64,000 bases of DNA, taken from positions 6,324,001 to 6,388,000 of the forward strand of contig NZ_CP035758.1 of NCBI RefSeq assembly GCF_004208415.1, read 5' to 3'. The notes beneath the pieces are model-generated. The model saw nothing but the letters and a program-made list of their open reading frames with translations, had not been told where the DNA came from and did no database searches. The DNA is from Ktedonosporobacter rubrisoli (lineage in GTDB: Bacteria; Chloroflexota; Ktedonobacteria; Ktedonobacterales; Ktedonobacteraceae). The translations under genes and the position numbers were made by a program. Of this stretch, positions 9,697 through 19,187 are shown piece by piece (the stretch's first letter is position 1; each line of letters starts with the position of its first letter).

Positions 9697-10061
9697 CAGA
9701 ATGAGGAAAAGCGAAGGCATTAGTTTTCGCTATCCTCTTGGGATTCGAGGAGGATAGACGCAATAACCCCCACATACTTCCTATCTCCTGACTGCTCGCG
9801 ACGAAAGGTCTGCATGCAACGTTTCTAGTAGCAGAAGAGCTATGCACAAAGAAAAATATATATTTATTAACTCGGCCTGAATAAAATGAGCAGGCCTGCG
9901 CTTCTTATGCGGATCGAGAAGCCAGAATTTTATTTAACCTCAGCTGTGACGATCGATGTCCGGGAAGCTGCCATACCATTTGCTTCCCCGGTGTAATTGC
10001 CTGTTCTATTGAGCCGCCGAGCCATGTGCTCGGTGGTACATAGAGAAAGGATTCTAAGCTG
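9697..10061 (+). promoter_or_regulatory. leader region of the lectin gene with two stable hairpins
   Basis: No gene in these 365 bases. On the plus strand there is a 9-bp hairpin between CCGGGAAGC (about 9961) and GCTTCCCCGG, and a second 9-bp hairpin between CCGCCGAGC and GCTCGGTGG (about 10014-10036), followed by GAAAGGA and the lectin start codon. Further upstream, AT-rich arms ATAAAAT/ATTTTAT enclose GCTTCT/AGAAGC. They may form a structured 5' untranslated region; I cannot match it to a known riboswitch. Confidence 0.35.
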
Positions 10062-11210
10062 ATGCGTAAGCTCGCGTATATATTCCTGCTGGCTACAGGT
10101 TTTGCCCTTTTCCTTCTGGCCTTCACGCCGCACACATTAGCAGCATCCTGGCGGGCCAGTGTTGGCAACCTGCCCGCCGGCTTTGTGCATAGTCCGGCCG
10201 CAGTTTCCTGGGGCTCAAATCGTACAGATCTCTTTATCGTCGGCAGCGATCATGGCGTATACCATAAATGGTGGAACGGCTCCCGCTGGGCTCCCAGCCT
10301 CACCGGCTACGAAAGCCTGGGCGGCTATGCTATTTCCAGCGCTGCGGCCGTCTCCTGGGGTCCTGGCCGTCTTGATCTTTTCGTCGTTGGCCGCGACCAC
10401 GCCCTCTACCACAAATGGTGGAACGGCTCCCGCTGGCTGCCCAATCTTACCGATTACGAAAATCTCGGCGGGAACATCAGCTCGAATATCGCCGCAGTTT
10501 CCTGGGGCCATAACCGTATCGACCTCTTTGTGATTGGCCTCAATCATGCCCTCTACCACAAATGGTGGGATGGCTCCCGCTGGGCTCCTAGCCTCACTGG
10601 CTATGAAAACCTCGGTGGCTATGCAATCTCAGATCCGTCAGTGGCCTCCTGGGGTCCTGGCCGCCTTGATCTTTTCGTCGTTGGCCGCGACCACGCCCTC
10701 TACCACAAATGGTGGAACGGCTCCCGCTGGGCTCCTAGCCTCACCAGTTATGAAAACCTCGGTGGCTACATAAGCTCAAACGTTGCCACAGTAGCCCAGG
10801 GCAACAATCGCCTCGACACGTTTGTGCTCGGCCGCGACCACGCCCTCTACCACAAATGGTGGGATGGCTCCCGCTGGGCTCCTAGCCTCACCAGTTATGA
10901 ACGCCTGGGCGGCAATTTTATCTCTGACGTCACAGCCATCTCGCGTGCAGCCAACAATCTAGAGATCTGGGCTATTGGCCCGGATCACGCCGTGTATCAC
11001 CAATCGTGGTTGGCCAACCGCTGGCTCAATGGCTTCGAGAATCAGGGCAGCGACGCAATATCAGACGTCACGCCAACTAAATGGGGTCCATCCCACATCG
11101 AGACCTTCGTCGTCGGTCGCGATTACGCCATTCGCCACAAATGGTGGGACGGCCTGAGATGGCGGCCCGCGCCACACACAGATGAGCCTATGGGTGGTTA
11201 TGCCATTTAA
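10062..11210 (+). CDS. secreted seven-repeat beta-propeller lectin-like protein
   Basis: A 382-residue protein with an N-terminal signal peptide (hydrophobic core IFLLATGFALFLLAF, cleavage probably after HTLAA). The rest is seven tandem repeats, mostly 49 residues long, of the pattern WG..R.DLFV.GRDHALYHKWW.GSRW.PSL..YE.LGG. This is the DUF346/PLL-type lectin repeat; characterised PLL lectins of Photorhabdus form seven-bladed propellers that bind fucose or methylated sugars. Repeats 2 to 5 are nearly identical also at DNA level (147-bp period), which points to recent expansion, while repeats 6 and 7 have diverged. Probably an extracellular glycan-binding protein; the ligand is not predictable. 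Confidence 0.85.
   Translation: MRKLAYIFLLATGFALFLLAFTPHTLAASWRASVGNLPAGFVHSPAAVSWGSNRTDLFIVGSDHGVYHKWWNGSRWAPSLTGYESLGGYAISSAAAVSWGPGRLDLFVVGRDHALYHKWWNGSRWLPNLTDYENLGGNISSNIAAVSWGHNRIDLFVIGLNHALYHKWWDGSRWAPSLTGYENLGGYAISDPSVASWGPGRLDLFVVGRDHALYHKWWNGSRWAPSLTSYENLGGYISSNVATVAQGNNRLDTFVLGRDHALYHKWWDGSRWAPSLTSYERLGGNFISDVTAISRAANNLEIWAIGPDHAVYHQSWLANRWLNGFENQGSDAISDVTPTKWGPSHIETFVVGRDYAIRHKWWDGLRWRPAPHTDEPMGGYAI
10207..11207 (+). repeat. 147-bp tandem coding repeats of the propeller lectin
   Basis: Seven tandem units, five with a 147-bp period, each encoding one propeller blade. Units 2 and 4 share long identical stretches, such as the segment beginning GGTCCTGGCCG. The array is therefore prone to recombination and to assembly collapse. 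Confidence 0.8.
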
Positions 11211-11386
11211 GAGCGCTATCGGTTGGCAGGTCCAGGGCGCTTGCGCGTGCCGAGCAGCCCAATCCCGGCATCCAGCAGCATCTAGCCGCCGGTCAAGACA
11301 GGGCCTGCACATACCCCTCAGACCTGAGCATGCTCGTGAACCTGTCTTGACCCATTTTTCAGGCCTCTGGATCTTAGCTTATTGAG

Positions 11387-14300
11387 CTAATCATCAAGCA
11401 GGGGCGTCACCTCATCTGGCGTGAAGATCGAGACCACGTGAGACGCGTGATCAAGCCGCACGCCGAGCGTGCCGGGTCCGATATAGACCAGCCAGCCCGG
11501 ACCACTGCTCGTGCAGACGCGCATCAAATCGCAATAGTAGTCAAGCAGCTCATAGGGCGCGTTTTCATCTATCTCCACATCATAAGGATTGCTCAACAGA
11601 TCATAATCACCTGCCTCGATAAGCGCAGAAATCATATCGGTATCATCATTGATGCGCGTAACAAAGCCCTTTGGCGGCCAGTTTGGATCGCTGTAGCGCT
11701 GCGACTGCCTTTCTAACGGCTCAGAACTTGTCTCCAGCTTTATTGTTACTGCATCCTCCTGCAAGGGTATGGTCTCCTCCCGCTCCACATTCTGTTTGAC
11801 TATCGTAGCCTCCCGCTCGTCTTCAGAAAGTGCCGCAAGGTGCCGGGCAGCCTCTGCAAGCGGCACAGGAGCTAAACCAGCCTGGGAAGCCTCTTCAGCG
11901 CCGTTTTCCTGTTCAGAGAGTGCCGGATCAAAATCGCCACATTCTTGATTTTCGGCAAGGCTTAAATCAGCTTCTAGCGCCATTTCATCCCCATCTACAT
12001 TCCCTATTGGTGCCGGCAGTGCCGGGTTTTGACAAGAAATTGATAAACCCTCAACAGTAGAATCGCCAATTTGACAATCTGAAAAAACTTGCGTATGGAC
12101 GGCACTAACGGCACTGCCATGGCCTGAAACGGCCTGGGAAGCCGTGTCACCCTGAGTGCCGCCAGAGGCAACAGGCGGCACCATTTCTTCTATAGAGTCA
12201 TCAAAGGTATAGCTATCGTCATCAGTATCAAGTGTTGAGCAAGAAGAGAGCTTAATGCCTGAATAATATTTTCCTTTATTATTGCGCTTCCAGGCAAAGC
12301 GCTTGCTCATCTCCTCTTTAAAAAGCCTGCCATTGAGGACGACGAGCTGATTCTCTTTGCCCCACTCTTTATAGGCGTTGTAGAGTTCGCTGGCCCGCAC
12401 CTCCGCATCGGGCCGTACGATACAGCAGTCGCCAATAAAGGCCAGCAGATTATCCTCCTCTTCGCGATAGCGCTCAGTCCACAGCAGGACCGAAGAGGGA
12501 GTATTCAAGCCAACCTGCTGCCAGCGCAGGCAGCCGCGCACCAGCCAGGCCAGAATGCCGCTACGCTCTGCCTTGAGGCGTCCCAACAGCGTGCTATCCT
12601 TCTTGCGCTCATACGTCTCCTTTGGCCGATCGACAAAGCGCATCTTAAAATCTATAAGGCAGGCGCGCTCCCAGAAGGCCTTATCGCGCGCATCGGCTTG
12701 TGGCTTATAGTTGGTCATCAGCAACATAAGATGTGTGGGCTGAAACGAAAACTGCTCGCCGTGGAGCTGACGGGCCGAGATCTCGCTCCCGCCGGTCAGC
12801 CATTTGATCTGGGCCACGTTGAGGCACTCGCCCTGGCGCGTCTCGTTGCCCCAGATTAAGCGCTTGCCCTGTAGATCGCAAAGATGAGGCGTAGGCGCGC
12901 CGCCTGAACGAAAACGGTCGCTACTCGTAAAGACATCGTGACTCACGGCTCCGGCATGCGGTCCTAACACCTCTCTTAGCACGTTGAGCAACGTATCCTT
13001 GCCGTTGCGGCCCTCCTCACCAAACAGAATGGGAAAAACTGCCTCGCAGGTCAGCCCCGTAATGCTATAGCCAAAGAGACGCTGCAGGAAAGCAATTACG
13101 CTCGTGCGATCGGGCTTATCCTCGAAGATCTCCTGCAGGAATTGCTCAAAGCGCGGGCAAGGCGTCTCAAGGCCGGTCCACTTTGTCGGACATACCGTGC
13201 GGATGAAATCCTCGGGCCGTCCAGGGCGCAACTGTCCAGTGCGCAGATCTAGCACGCCCGAAGGCGTGGCCAGCAGCCAGGGATCATGGTCCCAGACGTC
13301 CGAGACAACCCCCAGCTCCGCCTGTACATAGTGCAGCACGCTCATGCTACGGTTGAGTGTACGCAGACCATTGGCGCGCTTCTGCAGGGCCAGCTTCACC
13401 TTTTGCAGCTTATTTACCTGAGATTTCAAGTGAAAGAGTGCAGCGCCTTCCTGCTCATTTTCCTTATAGAAACGGTGCCCCTCTTTGAGCATAATGCGCT
13501 CTTGCAGCCCCTCTTGATGGTCCGAGAGTTGCCGATGGGCATCGAGGTAGATCTCGCCGAGCGCATCCGAGATCAGGACCAGGACTTCGTTGATGCGATC
13601 GCGCTTCCAGTAATGCTCTTCCCAGAAGTACCAGGCCTTCTCTGTGTGATCGTAGCAGAGCTGGTCGCCAAAGGCCGCCACAAAGAGCCTGGCATCGCCT
13701 AACTCGTTTTGCTCAAGATGCTCAAGAACCGTCTTCAGTTCCAGCGGCTTCGCCTGCAAGCGATAGTTGTGCACAAGCCGCTGCGTTCGGTGTTCCAAAA
13801 GTGCCTGCAGTTGCGTCAGCGCCTCAGCCTGGCCCCCTGTCGTCATCTGTGGCTGATACGTCGTTGTACAGTAGGTCAAGGCCATCTGGATCGTCGCTTC
13901 ACCATAGGTTTGTTCGCCGCGCCTGGCATCCCATTTAAGACGATAGAGCGCGCTTGTCCTGAAGATGCGATCTATGCGTTGGGCATCCTTGCCCGTCCAG
14001 AAGGCCAGCAGGATGCACAGGGCCAGATCCGCTTCAGAAGCGGAAATGTAGCCAAACAGGTTGCCATCCTGATAGAGCCGGCGAAACTTCTCGCCATTGG
14101 CTGCGTTGAACGCCTGCTCGATCAGAGATGCATCAGAATCCAGGGTGCGGCAAGAATCATCAGAATCAGGCTGCCCGCCAGTAGGAGCGGCAGGGCGCGT
14201 GGAATTCTGCGCTGGTAGCTGTAGAGCGTCTCGATCATTCCCACCAGGGCGATGATCAAGGCTGACATGGCAAGAATCGAGGCTAGTGCGGCCAGACGGA

Positions 14301-14983
14301 GCAGGAGTAGCGATTCCATCTTGCGGAGTTCCTTTCGTAGTGTGGGAAGCTGGGGAGTTGCGCGGAGGACGTGGAGAGCTCGGTTGCTTAAACTGTTTCA
14401 CTTCATTGAAGAGCGCATCCATAACTTCTTGCTTCCCGTTGATCCCCTCCGGCGTACCTGCCAGGTGCCGACCGGTTATCGTAAAGTAGCGTCCCTGGCT
14501 GTACATCTCGATCGCGGCCTTAGGATGGGAGGGATGCATATGAGGGGGGATGCTGCGGCGCAAGCCGCGCGGAATGGGCAGGCCAATATAGATGTGCAGG
14601 CCTTGGCCGCTTGGCGAGATCTCGGTATAGCTATCGAGCCGCTCGACAATTGCCCGCGCCCAGGGCTCAACCTCGCCTTGCGCATCTATACAGTGGTCAA
14701 GATCGATGCCTGTATAATCGCCCCGGAACATAAAGCCTGTTCCTTCGTAGGGCTGCTCACTGCCCTGTGAGCGCCTGTAGGCATCAAGGGCCTGGGCATA
14801 GCTGGCCCAGGTGCGCGGCTCATTAGAGCGCGCTTCGCGGCCGCTGAGAGCATTAAAGGGGACTTTGGTATATTGGCCGTTGCGCTCGACATAGCGCCAG
14901 ACGACCCATTGTTTACGGGAACACAATTCGTGAAGAGCATGGATGCTTCTAGCCAGTTCACTGAGGGGAGGTAATTCGTCCAC
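11387..14983 (-). CDS. phage/plasmid-type primase-polymerase and SF3 helicase fusion protein
   Basis: A 1198-residue replication protein starting at GTG 14983 after AAAGGAT. The N-terminal part (about 1-200) has primase-polymerase motifs like those of NrS-1 type PrimPols: GIDLDHC with the DxD metal ligands, then SPSGQGLHIYIG with the conserved histidine. A middle helical region (about 290-560) leads into a D5-type superfamily 3 helicase with Walker A GEEGRNGKDT near residue 655 and the following MTNYKP segment. After about residue 900 comes an acidic, low-complexity linker and a conserved-looking C-terminal domain of about 100 residues. Such proteins replicate plasmids, phages and integrative elements, yet no integrase, capsid or mobilisation gene is nearby. 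It could be a relic or a domesticated orphan. Confidence 0.85.
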   Translation of the reverse strand: MDELPPLSELARSIHALHELCSRKQWVVWRYVERNGQYTKVPFNALSGREARSNEPRTWASYAQALDAYRRSQGSEQPYEGTGFMFRGDYTGIDLDHCIDAQGEVEPWARAIVERLDSYTEISPSGQGLHIYIGLPIPRGLRRSIPPHMHPSHPKAAIEMYSQGRYFTITGRHLAGTPEGINGKQEVMDALFNEVKQFKQPSSPRPPRNSPASHTTKGTPQDGIATPAPSGRTSLDSCHVSLDHRPGGNDRDALQLPAQNSTRPAAPTGGQPDSDDSCRTLDSDASLIEQAFNAANGEKFRRLYQDGNLFGYISASEADLALCILLAFWTGKDAQRIDRIFRTSALYRLKWDARRGEQTYGEATIQMALTYCTTTYQPQMTTGGQAEALTQLQALLEHRTQRLVHNYRLQAKPLELKTVLEHLEQNELGDARLFVAAFGDQLCYDHTEKAWYFWEEHYWKRDRINEVLVLISDALGEIYLDAHRQLSDHQEGLQERIMLKEGHRFYKENEQEGAALFHLKSQVNKLQKVKLALQKRANGLRTLNRSMSVLHYVQAELGVVSDVWDHDPWLLATPSGVLDLRTGQLRPGRPEDFIRTVCPTKWTGLETPCPRFEQFLQEIFEDKPDRTSVIAFLQRLFGYSITGLTCEAVFPILFGEEGRNGKDTLLNVLREVLGPHAGAVSHDVFTSSDRFRSGGAPTPHLCDLQGKRLIWGNETRQGECLNVAQIKWLTGGSEISARQLHGEQFSFQPTHLMLLMTNYKPQADARDKAFWERACLIDFKMRFVDRPKETYERKKDSTLLGRLKAERSGILAWLVRGCLRWQQVGLNTPSSVLLWTERYREEEDNLLAFIGDCCIVRPDAEVRASELYNAYKEWGKENQLVVLNGRLFKEEMSKRFAWKRNNKGKYYSGIKLSSCSTLDTDDDSYTFDDSIEEMVPPVASGGTQGDTASQAVSGHGSAVSAVHTQVFSDCQIGDSTVEGLSISCQNPALPAPIGNVDGDEMALEADLSLAENQECGDFDPALSEQENGAEEASQAGLAPVPLAEAARHLAALSEDEREATIVKQNVEREETIPLQEDAVTIKLETSSEPLERQSQRYSDPNWPPKGFVTRINDDTDMISALIEAGDYDLLSNPYDVEIDENAPYELLDYYCDLMRVCTSSGPGWLVYIGPGTLGVRLDHASHVVSIFTPDEVTPLLDD

Positions 14984-15078
14984 AAGAGCTATCCTTTCTG
15001 TGGTAGAGAAGCTAGCTCAAGCCGACCAAAAAAAGGTCAAAGTGTCCCCGTAGCGCACACTTGTGCAACGCTGACCAT

Positions 15079-15107
15079 TTGACAGTTCCCAGAAAAAGTG
15101 CTATAAT
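15079..15107 (+). promoter_or_regulatory. consensus sigma-70-type promoter
   Basis: TTGACA at 15079-15084 and TATAAT at 15102-15107 are separated by exactly 17 bases, which is a perfect match to the housekeeping promoter consensus. It points away from the primase gene and leads into a stretch with no plausible reading frame that ends in a strong terminator. Confidence 0.85.
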
Positions 15108-15113
15108 ATAATA

Positions 15114-15283
15114 GGTTTCTATACAGTTATAGCGCCTTTTGCGGCGAGCTATCTTCTATAACAGTGCCTCGGCAGAGAGGCGGATAATGTTCCCAGAAGC
15201 TGCATTATCCGCGTCTGTTAGAGCACAGGAATCAAAACTGAGACCTCTTAGTAATCAGGGTGTTTTACTAAGAGGTTTTTTTT
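15114..15283 (+). ncRNA. candidate structured small RNA of about 170 nt
   Basis: The unit runs from the start predicted by the consensus promoter to an intrinsic terminator. It contains a perfect 10-bp stem GCGGATAATG/CATTATCCGC (15180-15189 with 15203-15212), a flanking TAACAG/CTGTTA stem (15159-15164 with 15215-15220) and a competing GCCTC/GAGGC hairpin (15166-15170 with 15177-15181). No open frame with a ribosome binding site lies inside. The two competing stems allow a switch, so a regulatory or antisense RNA controlling the adjacent replication gene, or a free-standing small RNA, are both possible. I do not recognise 6S, tmRNA, SRP or RNase P features. Confidence 0.65.
15244..15283 (+). 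terminator. intrinsic terminator of the small RNA
   Basis: CCTCTTAGTAA (15244-15254) pairs perfectly with TTACTAAGAGG (15265-15275) over 11 bp, followed at once by eight T residues (15276-15283). This is as good as an intrinsic terminator gets. Confidence 0.92.
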
Positions 15284-16605
15284 GTGCGTCCGGGCGGCCG
15301 CGGTCCGGTAGAGCAGGCAGGGGCCCTTCTGTACAGCGGCAGGGACGCGCGGCAACACGGATATAACCTGCGCAAAAGAGAGTTGAATTTAACACAATCC
15401 ATGGCCTATTTCTATGACTAAAAACGTAACGCACTACGCTATTTCAGAACAGGCTTGCGCTTATTTCTAGTGCAGGTCCTCCTGGCCAGCAAGCTGATCG
15501 TGGACGCAGGCTCACCCCAGAAATGCAAGCCGGCGATTACTGATCAATCGCTGTAGCAGAAGTAAGATCAAGTCGAGTTGCGGGCAGACATAGTATCCAT
15601 GAGCGCAACTTCCGTCAGTAAAAAAGCCAGAGAAGGAGAGAGGTCTCGCATACTGTTTGCACCTCCTGTGTACAGGTACAAGACTCGTGCCTGAGTGCTC
15701 AGGCAGTGAGGATAAACAACAGACAAAAGAGTAAGGCGTCCCTGCATGCAGGGTATTGAGCGCCAGCGAGCGCACAATGGTGGGCTATGCTAACCACGAT
15801 CCACGTTCGCGCACGCTACCCATCCGGCCCGGCGCTACGGTATGCTTGCCAGGACAGGAGGAGAGCAACCGGCCCCAATAAGCATATGAGCCGTCGATAC
15901 CAGGCGGCGCTCGCTGCCCCGTTGCAGAAGCAAGCAACGCGCACCAGAAGCGTAGGGTGGTCAGCATAGCCCGGGCGGCCGCCGCTGAGCTGACCGCGTG
16001 CGAGAAAGGCCCGGCTGGCATTCTGCTGTTAAAGATGCAGACCCGGCTGACAGCGCCGGACATAGTTGTGGTGCTATGAACCTTGCTCTTGTAACCAGGA
16101 GAACCGGCGAGCAGCGCGAGTCTATAAGTATAGTGTATATCTCTATACAAATGGCGTGCTTAGATACATAAATGCAAAAGACTATTATTCAAGATGTAGA
16201 ATTGCTTGCACAGGCCTGTAGAGCGCACTGATGAGCTTTGCAAGCAAAATACTGCAGGCCATAAAATTGGGCAAAACTGCTCTATTTCGTGATAAAACGT
16301 GATACATTGAAGATTGTTTGCTGATGCTAAGAGAGGCCTGCTGTGCTACTCTATGGGTGGTGGTGATTGCATCCTATTTGGTGCGAATTTGGGGGGAAGA
16401 GTACCGAGGGGCCAGCATCTATCTCTGCGCGTGCATTCTGATGCTGGCCCCTCTTTTCACATTGGCACAGGATTTTACTGCAAATTGCACAGGCTTGACC
16501 GCGCTTGTAACGTACCGATTGTATGTCTCAGTCTCACCGAAGCCCGCTTCTCTTTGCTCAGGGAACTGGCTTCGTTATGCTCTGTGGCTAGCAATAAGCT
16601 GAAGC
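15284..16605. other. gene-poor region downstream of the small RNA
   Basis: About 1.3 kb in which I find no convincing coding region on either strand. The longest frames have atypical composition and no ribosome binding sites. It contains a few short palindromes (for example around 15740, CCTGCATGCAGG). It may be decayed DNA linked to the primase element or the non-coding end of such an element. Confidence 0.5.
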
Positions 16606-17217
16606 TTATTGCTCTTCTTCGGCAACTTCCTCAAGATAGTAGGGATGCCGGCGCGTAGCCAGCCAGCCGCCCCAGCGTCCAAGTAGGCCACCAATCATGC
16701 ACCAGATCAGGAAAAAGACGATGGTCAGCACGATACCACCGGTGAAGGCGCCAGCATTGAGCCCTGGCGCGGTTGAGCTGATATCGCCAGGATAGCCGGG
16801 AATATAGCGCGTAACAAAGCTGCCCAGATAGAGGATAATACCAGCAATGGCCCCACAATAGAAGCTTAGCGTGCGCTGCAGGGTGATCTTGCCAATCACA
16901 AAGCCGGCGATAAAACAGATAGCCAGGCTTATCACAAAATTTAAGCACTGTACGCCAAGAGCCATATAGGCCGTGGTCAGGCTCATAGCTTTGCCCTGGA
17001 CCGCTGCCTCTGTCAGCACTGGATCGTTAAAGAGCGTCAGCGCTACATTGATCAACATTTCGAGGATGCCGGCCACGATGCCACCAATGAGCGCATAGCC
17101 AAAGCCTCTGTTCGGCAAGGTGGTCTCTTCAAGGGGCACGCTCTTGCGCCGCCTGGCCCTTGACGACGATACTTCTGCTTCAAGCTGCTCCGGGTAATGT
17201 TTCTCTGAATCTTGCAT
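16606..17217 (-). CDS. four-TM membrane protein, function unknown
   Basis: A 203-residue protein with a basic N-terminal tail (SSSRARRRKS) and about four transmembrane helices rich in glycine and alanine (GYALIGGIVAGILEMLINVAL; VISLAICFIAGFVIG; FYCGAIAGIILYLGSFV; GGIVLTIVFFLIWCMIGGLLG). The C-terminus is acidic (EEVAEEEQ). It lies just downstream of the signal peptidase gene in the same direction, with only a 22-base gap, so the two are probably one transcription unit. I do not recognise the family. The name membrane protein is as far as the sequence allows. Confidence 0.65.
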   Translation of the reverse strand: MQDSEKHYPEQLEAEVSSSRARRRKSVPLEETTLPNRGFGYALIGGIVAGILEMLINVALTLFNDPVLTEAAVQGKAMSLTTAYMALGVQCLNFVISLAICFIAGFVIGKITLQRTLSFYCGAIAGIILYLGSFVTRYIPGYPGDISSTAPGLNAGAFTGGIVLTIVFFLIWCMIGGLLGRWGGWLATRRHPYYLEEVAEEEQ

Positions 17218-17239
17218 GCTCCATCCCTCTATCTATGGC

Positions 17240-17836
17240 TTACTTCTTAATTTGTGCATAAACTGACTGATAGGTATTGATCAACTCCCACGCGCTCACC
17301 GGCCAATAGATTGCCACCGCCTTACCCACGATGTAATCTTTCGGGACAAAACCCCAGTAACGCGAATCGTCACTTTGCAGCCGATTGTCTCCCAGGACAA
17401 AGTACGAACCTGGAGGCACTTTCCATATTTTAGCGAGCGGATTAGTTGGCCCCGTGATATATGGCTCATTCAACTCTGTGCCATTCACCCAGATATGGGT
17501 GTTATCGGTACGAATCGTATCTCCAGGTAAACCTATCACCCGCTTGATGAAATCCTGACTGGTATCCAGGGGATAGTGAAATACTACCACATCTCCACGC
17601 TGAGGCGAGGCCGAGAATATGTAGGCCATCTTATATACCAGCACATATTCATCATTCTGCAGCCCTGGCTGCATACTTACTCCTTCTACGTGATATACCT
17701 GCACTACCAGGCGCACGGCAAAGAAGATGAGCAGGGCCAGTATGACTAACTCTATAAGTTCTCGTACTAATGAAGAACGACGTTTCAACTTACAAACCTT
17801 GCCTGTCTTGCTGTACATCTGCAGTTGGTACAGCAT
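17240..17836 (-). CDS. lepB: signal peptidase I
   Basis: A type I signal peptidase that removes signal peptides on the outer face of the cytoplasmic membrane. It has one N-terminal membrane helix (about residues 27-46). The catalytic serine is S54 in VEGVSMQPGL, and the general base is K98 in FIKRVIGLPGD. The C-terminal box GDNRLQSDDSRYWGFV is also typical (GDNR.S.DSR). The length of 198 residues fits the Gram-positive-type enzymes. The start could be 17836 or the methionine six codons later. It is followed closely by a membrane protein gene. Confidence 0.93.
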   Translation of the reverse strand: MLYQLQMYSKTGKVCKLKRRSSLVRELIELVILALLIFFAVRLVVQVYHVEGVSMQPGLQNDEYVLVYKMAYIFSASPQRGDVVVFHYPLDTSQDFIKRVIGLPGDTIRTDNTHIWVNGTELNEPYITGPTNPLAKIWKVPPGSYFVLGDNRLQSDDSRYWGFVPKDYIVGKAVAIYWPVSAWELINTYQSVYAQIKK

Positions 17837-18216
17837 CTATTCCTTTTTAAAAGGCCAGGACCAATAGCCAGAGCAAATCTATAGTCTCAGGAGCCTTTCT
17901 TGTTGCTACTGCCCGTTTCCTGCTCCTCTTCGCTATTGGTATCAGCGGTAAATGGCAAGCCTGCATACGGTATAGCAACTTACCGCTTTGAACATTATAG
18001 CTGATGTACGCCAATGCTTCCACGTCTCTTTTCTCTCTGCAGAATTATCCAAGATTGATTTTGTGGCCGCATGACTACGATAGAGGGGAACGAAAGATTG
18101 GAGAGGGGCGCGATCCAATAGACTACGCCCCAGATCAGAAGCTTGCAAACGCTATCCATATGCTGCTCAGCCTGCCTCATGCAGGCAAAGCTAACATGCC
18201 GCGCCAGAAATCCAGG
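17837..18216. other. intergenic region
   Basis: About 380 bases upstream of the signal peptidase gene and downstream of the SMP-30 gene. No coding signal or recognisable RNA was found; it should hold the promoter of the signal peptidase unit on the minus strand. Confidence 0.4.
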
Positions 18217-19077
18217 TTACGGCCATCCAGCATGTGGCGCTGGCGCACGCAAGGTAAACACCTGACCTGTTCGCCTTGCCTCACCCATATTCTCCTCAGC
18301 ATCTTTCCACTCGGTTGCCACTATGTAGAGCGTCTTACCGTCATCTCCGCCAAGCATACATGCAAAGCCGCCACGATCAAGCTCAATCGTTTGTAACACC
18401 TCTCCTCCTTCACGGATACGCACGCAACGCCTGTTTCCAACGTCGGCGTACCAGATAGCACCTTCGGCATCGAGGCAAATTCCATCGGGATGATCATTGC
18501 CTGTCTCTGCCCATACGCGTCGATGTGAGAGGCTGCCGGAAGCTTCAATATCAAAGGCCGTGAGCTTATTGCCATAGGATTCAGCCACAATCAGCGTGGA
18601 GTTGTCAGCGGTCACCGCCATGCCGTTGGGAAAGGCCAGACCATCGGCGACCTGGCGCTTTGTTCCATCTGGCGAGAGCAGGGCAATGGTTCCGGGTGCG
18701 AACGCGCCGGCGGGAAAGTCAAAGCCTGTGTTATTCAAATAGATGTTACTCCTGCCGTCTACGACAATCTCGTTCCAGGGAAGCCCTTTCCTTGCCAGGT
18801 CGCTTAAGTCGGCATGAGTCACAAGCTCTCCATCAGCTTCCATGCGTAGCAGCAGCCCATTACGAGATGAAACGAGAAGTAATTGCCCATTGGGCAACCA
18901 GTCGAAGCACATGGGGAATGCTGGAAAATCGACCTTGACGATGCTTTCACGCCTGCCCTCATGGTCGACGGCAAGAATCTCTTGCGCTCCCCAATCGGCC
19001 ACCCACAGGCGCCCGGCGTGCCAACGTGGTGACTCGCCGAAAGCGAGATCGGCCAACAGGGTATGCAGTTCGGGCAT
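18217..19077 (-). CDS. SMP-30/gluconolactonase/LRE family protein
   Basis: A 286-residue six-bladed beta-propeller hydrolase of the regucalcin/gluconolactonase family. The diagnostic residues are present: FGESPRWH at the start (metal-binding glutamate), NEIVVDGRSNIYLNNTGF, ADNSTLIVAESYGNKL and GNDHPDGICLDAEGAIWYADVGNR, which includes the catalytic-site aspartate region. It probably hydrolyses a sugar or other lactone in a divalent-metal-dependent reaction in the cytoplasm. It stands alone, with no sugar catabolism genes beside it, so the natural lactone remains open. Confidence 0.87.
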   Translation of the reverse strand: MPELHTLLADLAFGESPRWHAGRLWVADWGAQEILAVDHEGRRESIVKVDFPAFPMCFDWLPNGQLLLVSSRNGLLLRMEADGELVTHADLSDLARKGLPWNEIVVDGRSNIYLNNTGFDFPAGAFAPGTIALLSPDGTKRQVADGLAFPNGMAVTADNSTLIVAESYGNKLTAFDIEASGSLSHRRVWAETGNDHPDGICLDAEGAIWYADVGNRRCVRIREGGEVLQTIELDRGGFACMLGGDDGKTLYIVATEWKDAEENMGEARRTGQVFTLRAPAPHAGWP

Positions 19078-19187
19078 AGGAAGACTCCTTTCCTTGACCA
19101 GCTTTACAGCTACTCTTTACTGGGTGCATTATGTACACAGAAAGAGCATATGCGAAGTAGGGTAGAAAAACTTCTTGCATCTTGCTC

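Noticed and set aside
15785-16150. 121-codon minus-strand frame in the gene-poor region
   Set aside because: No ribosome site, composition unlike neighbours, no recognisable motif.
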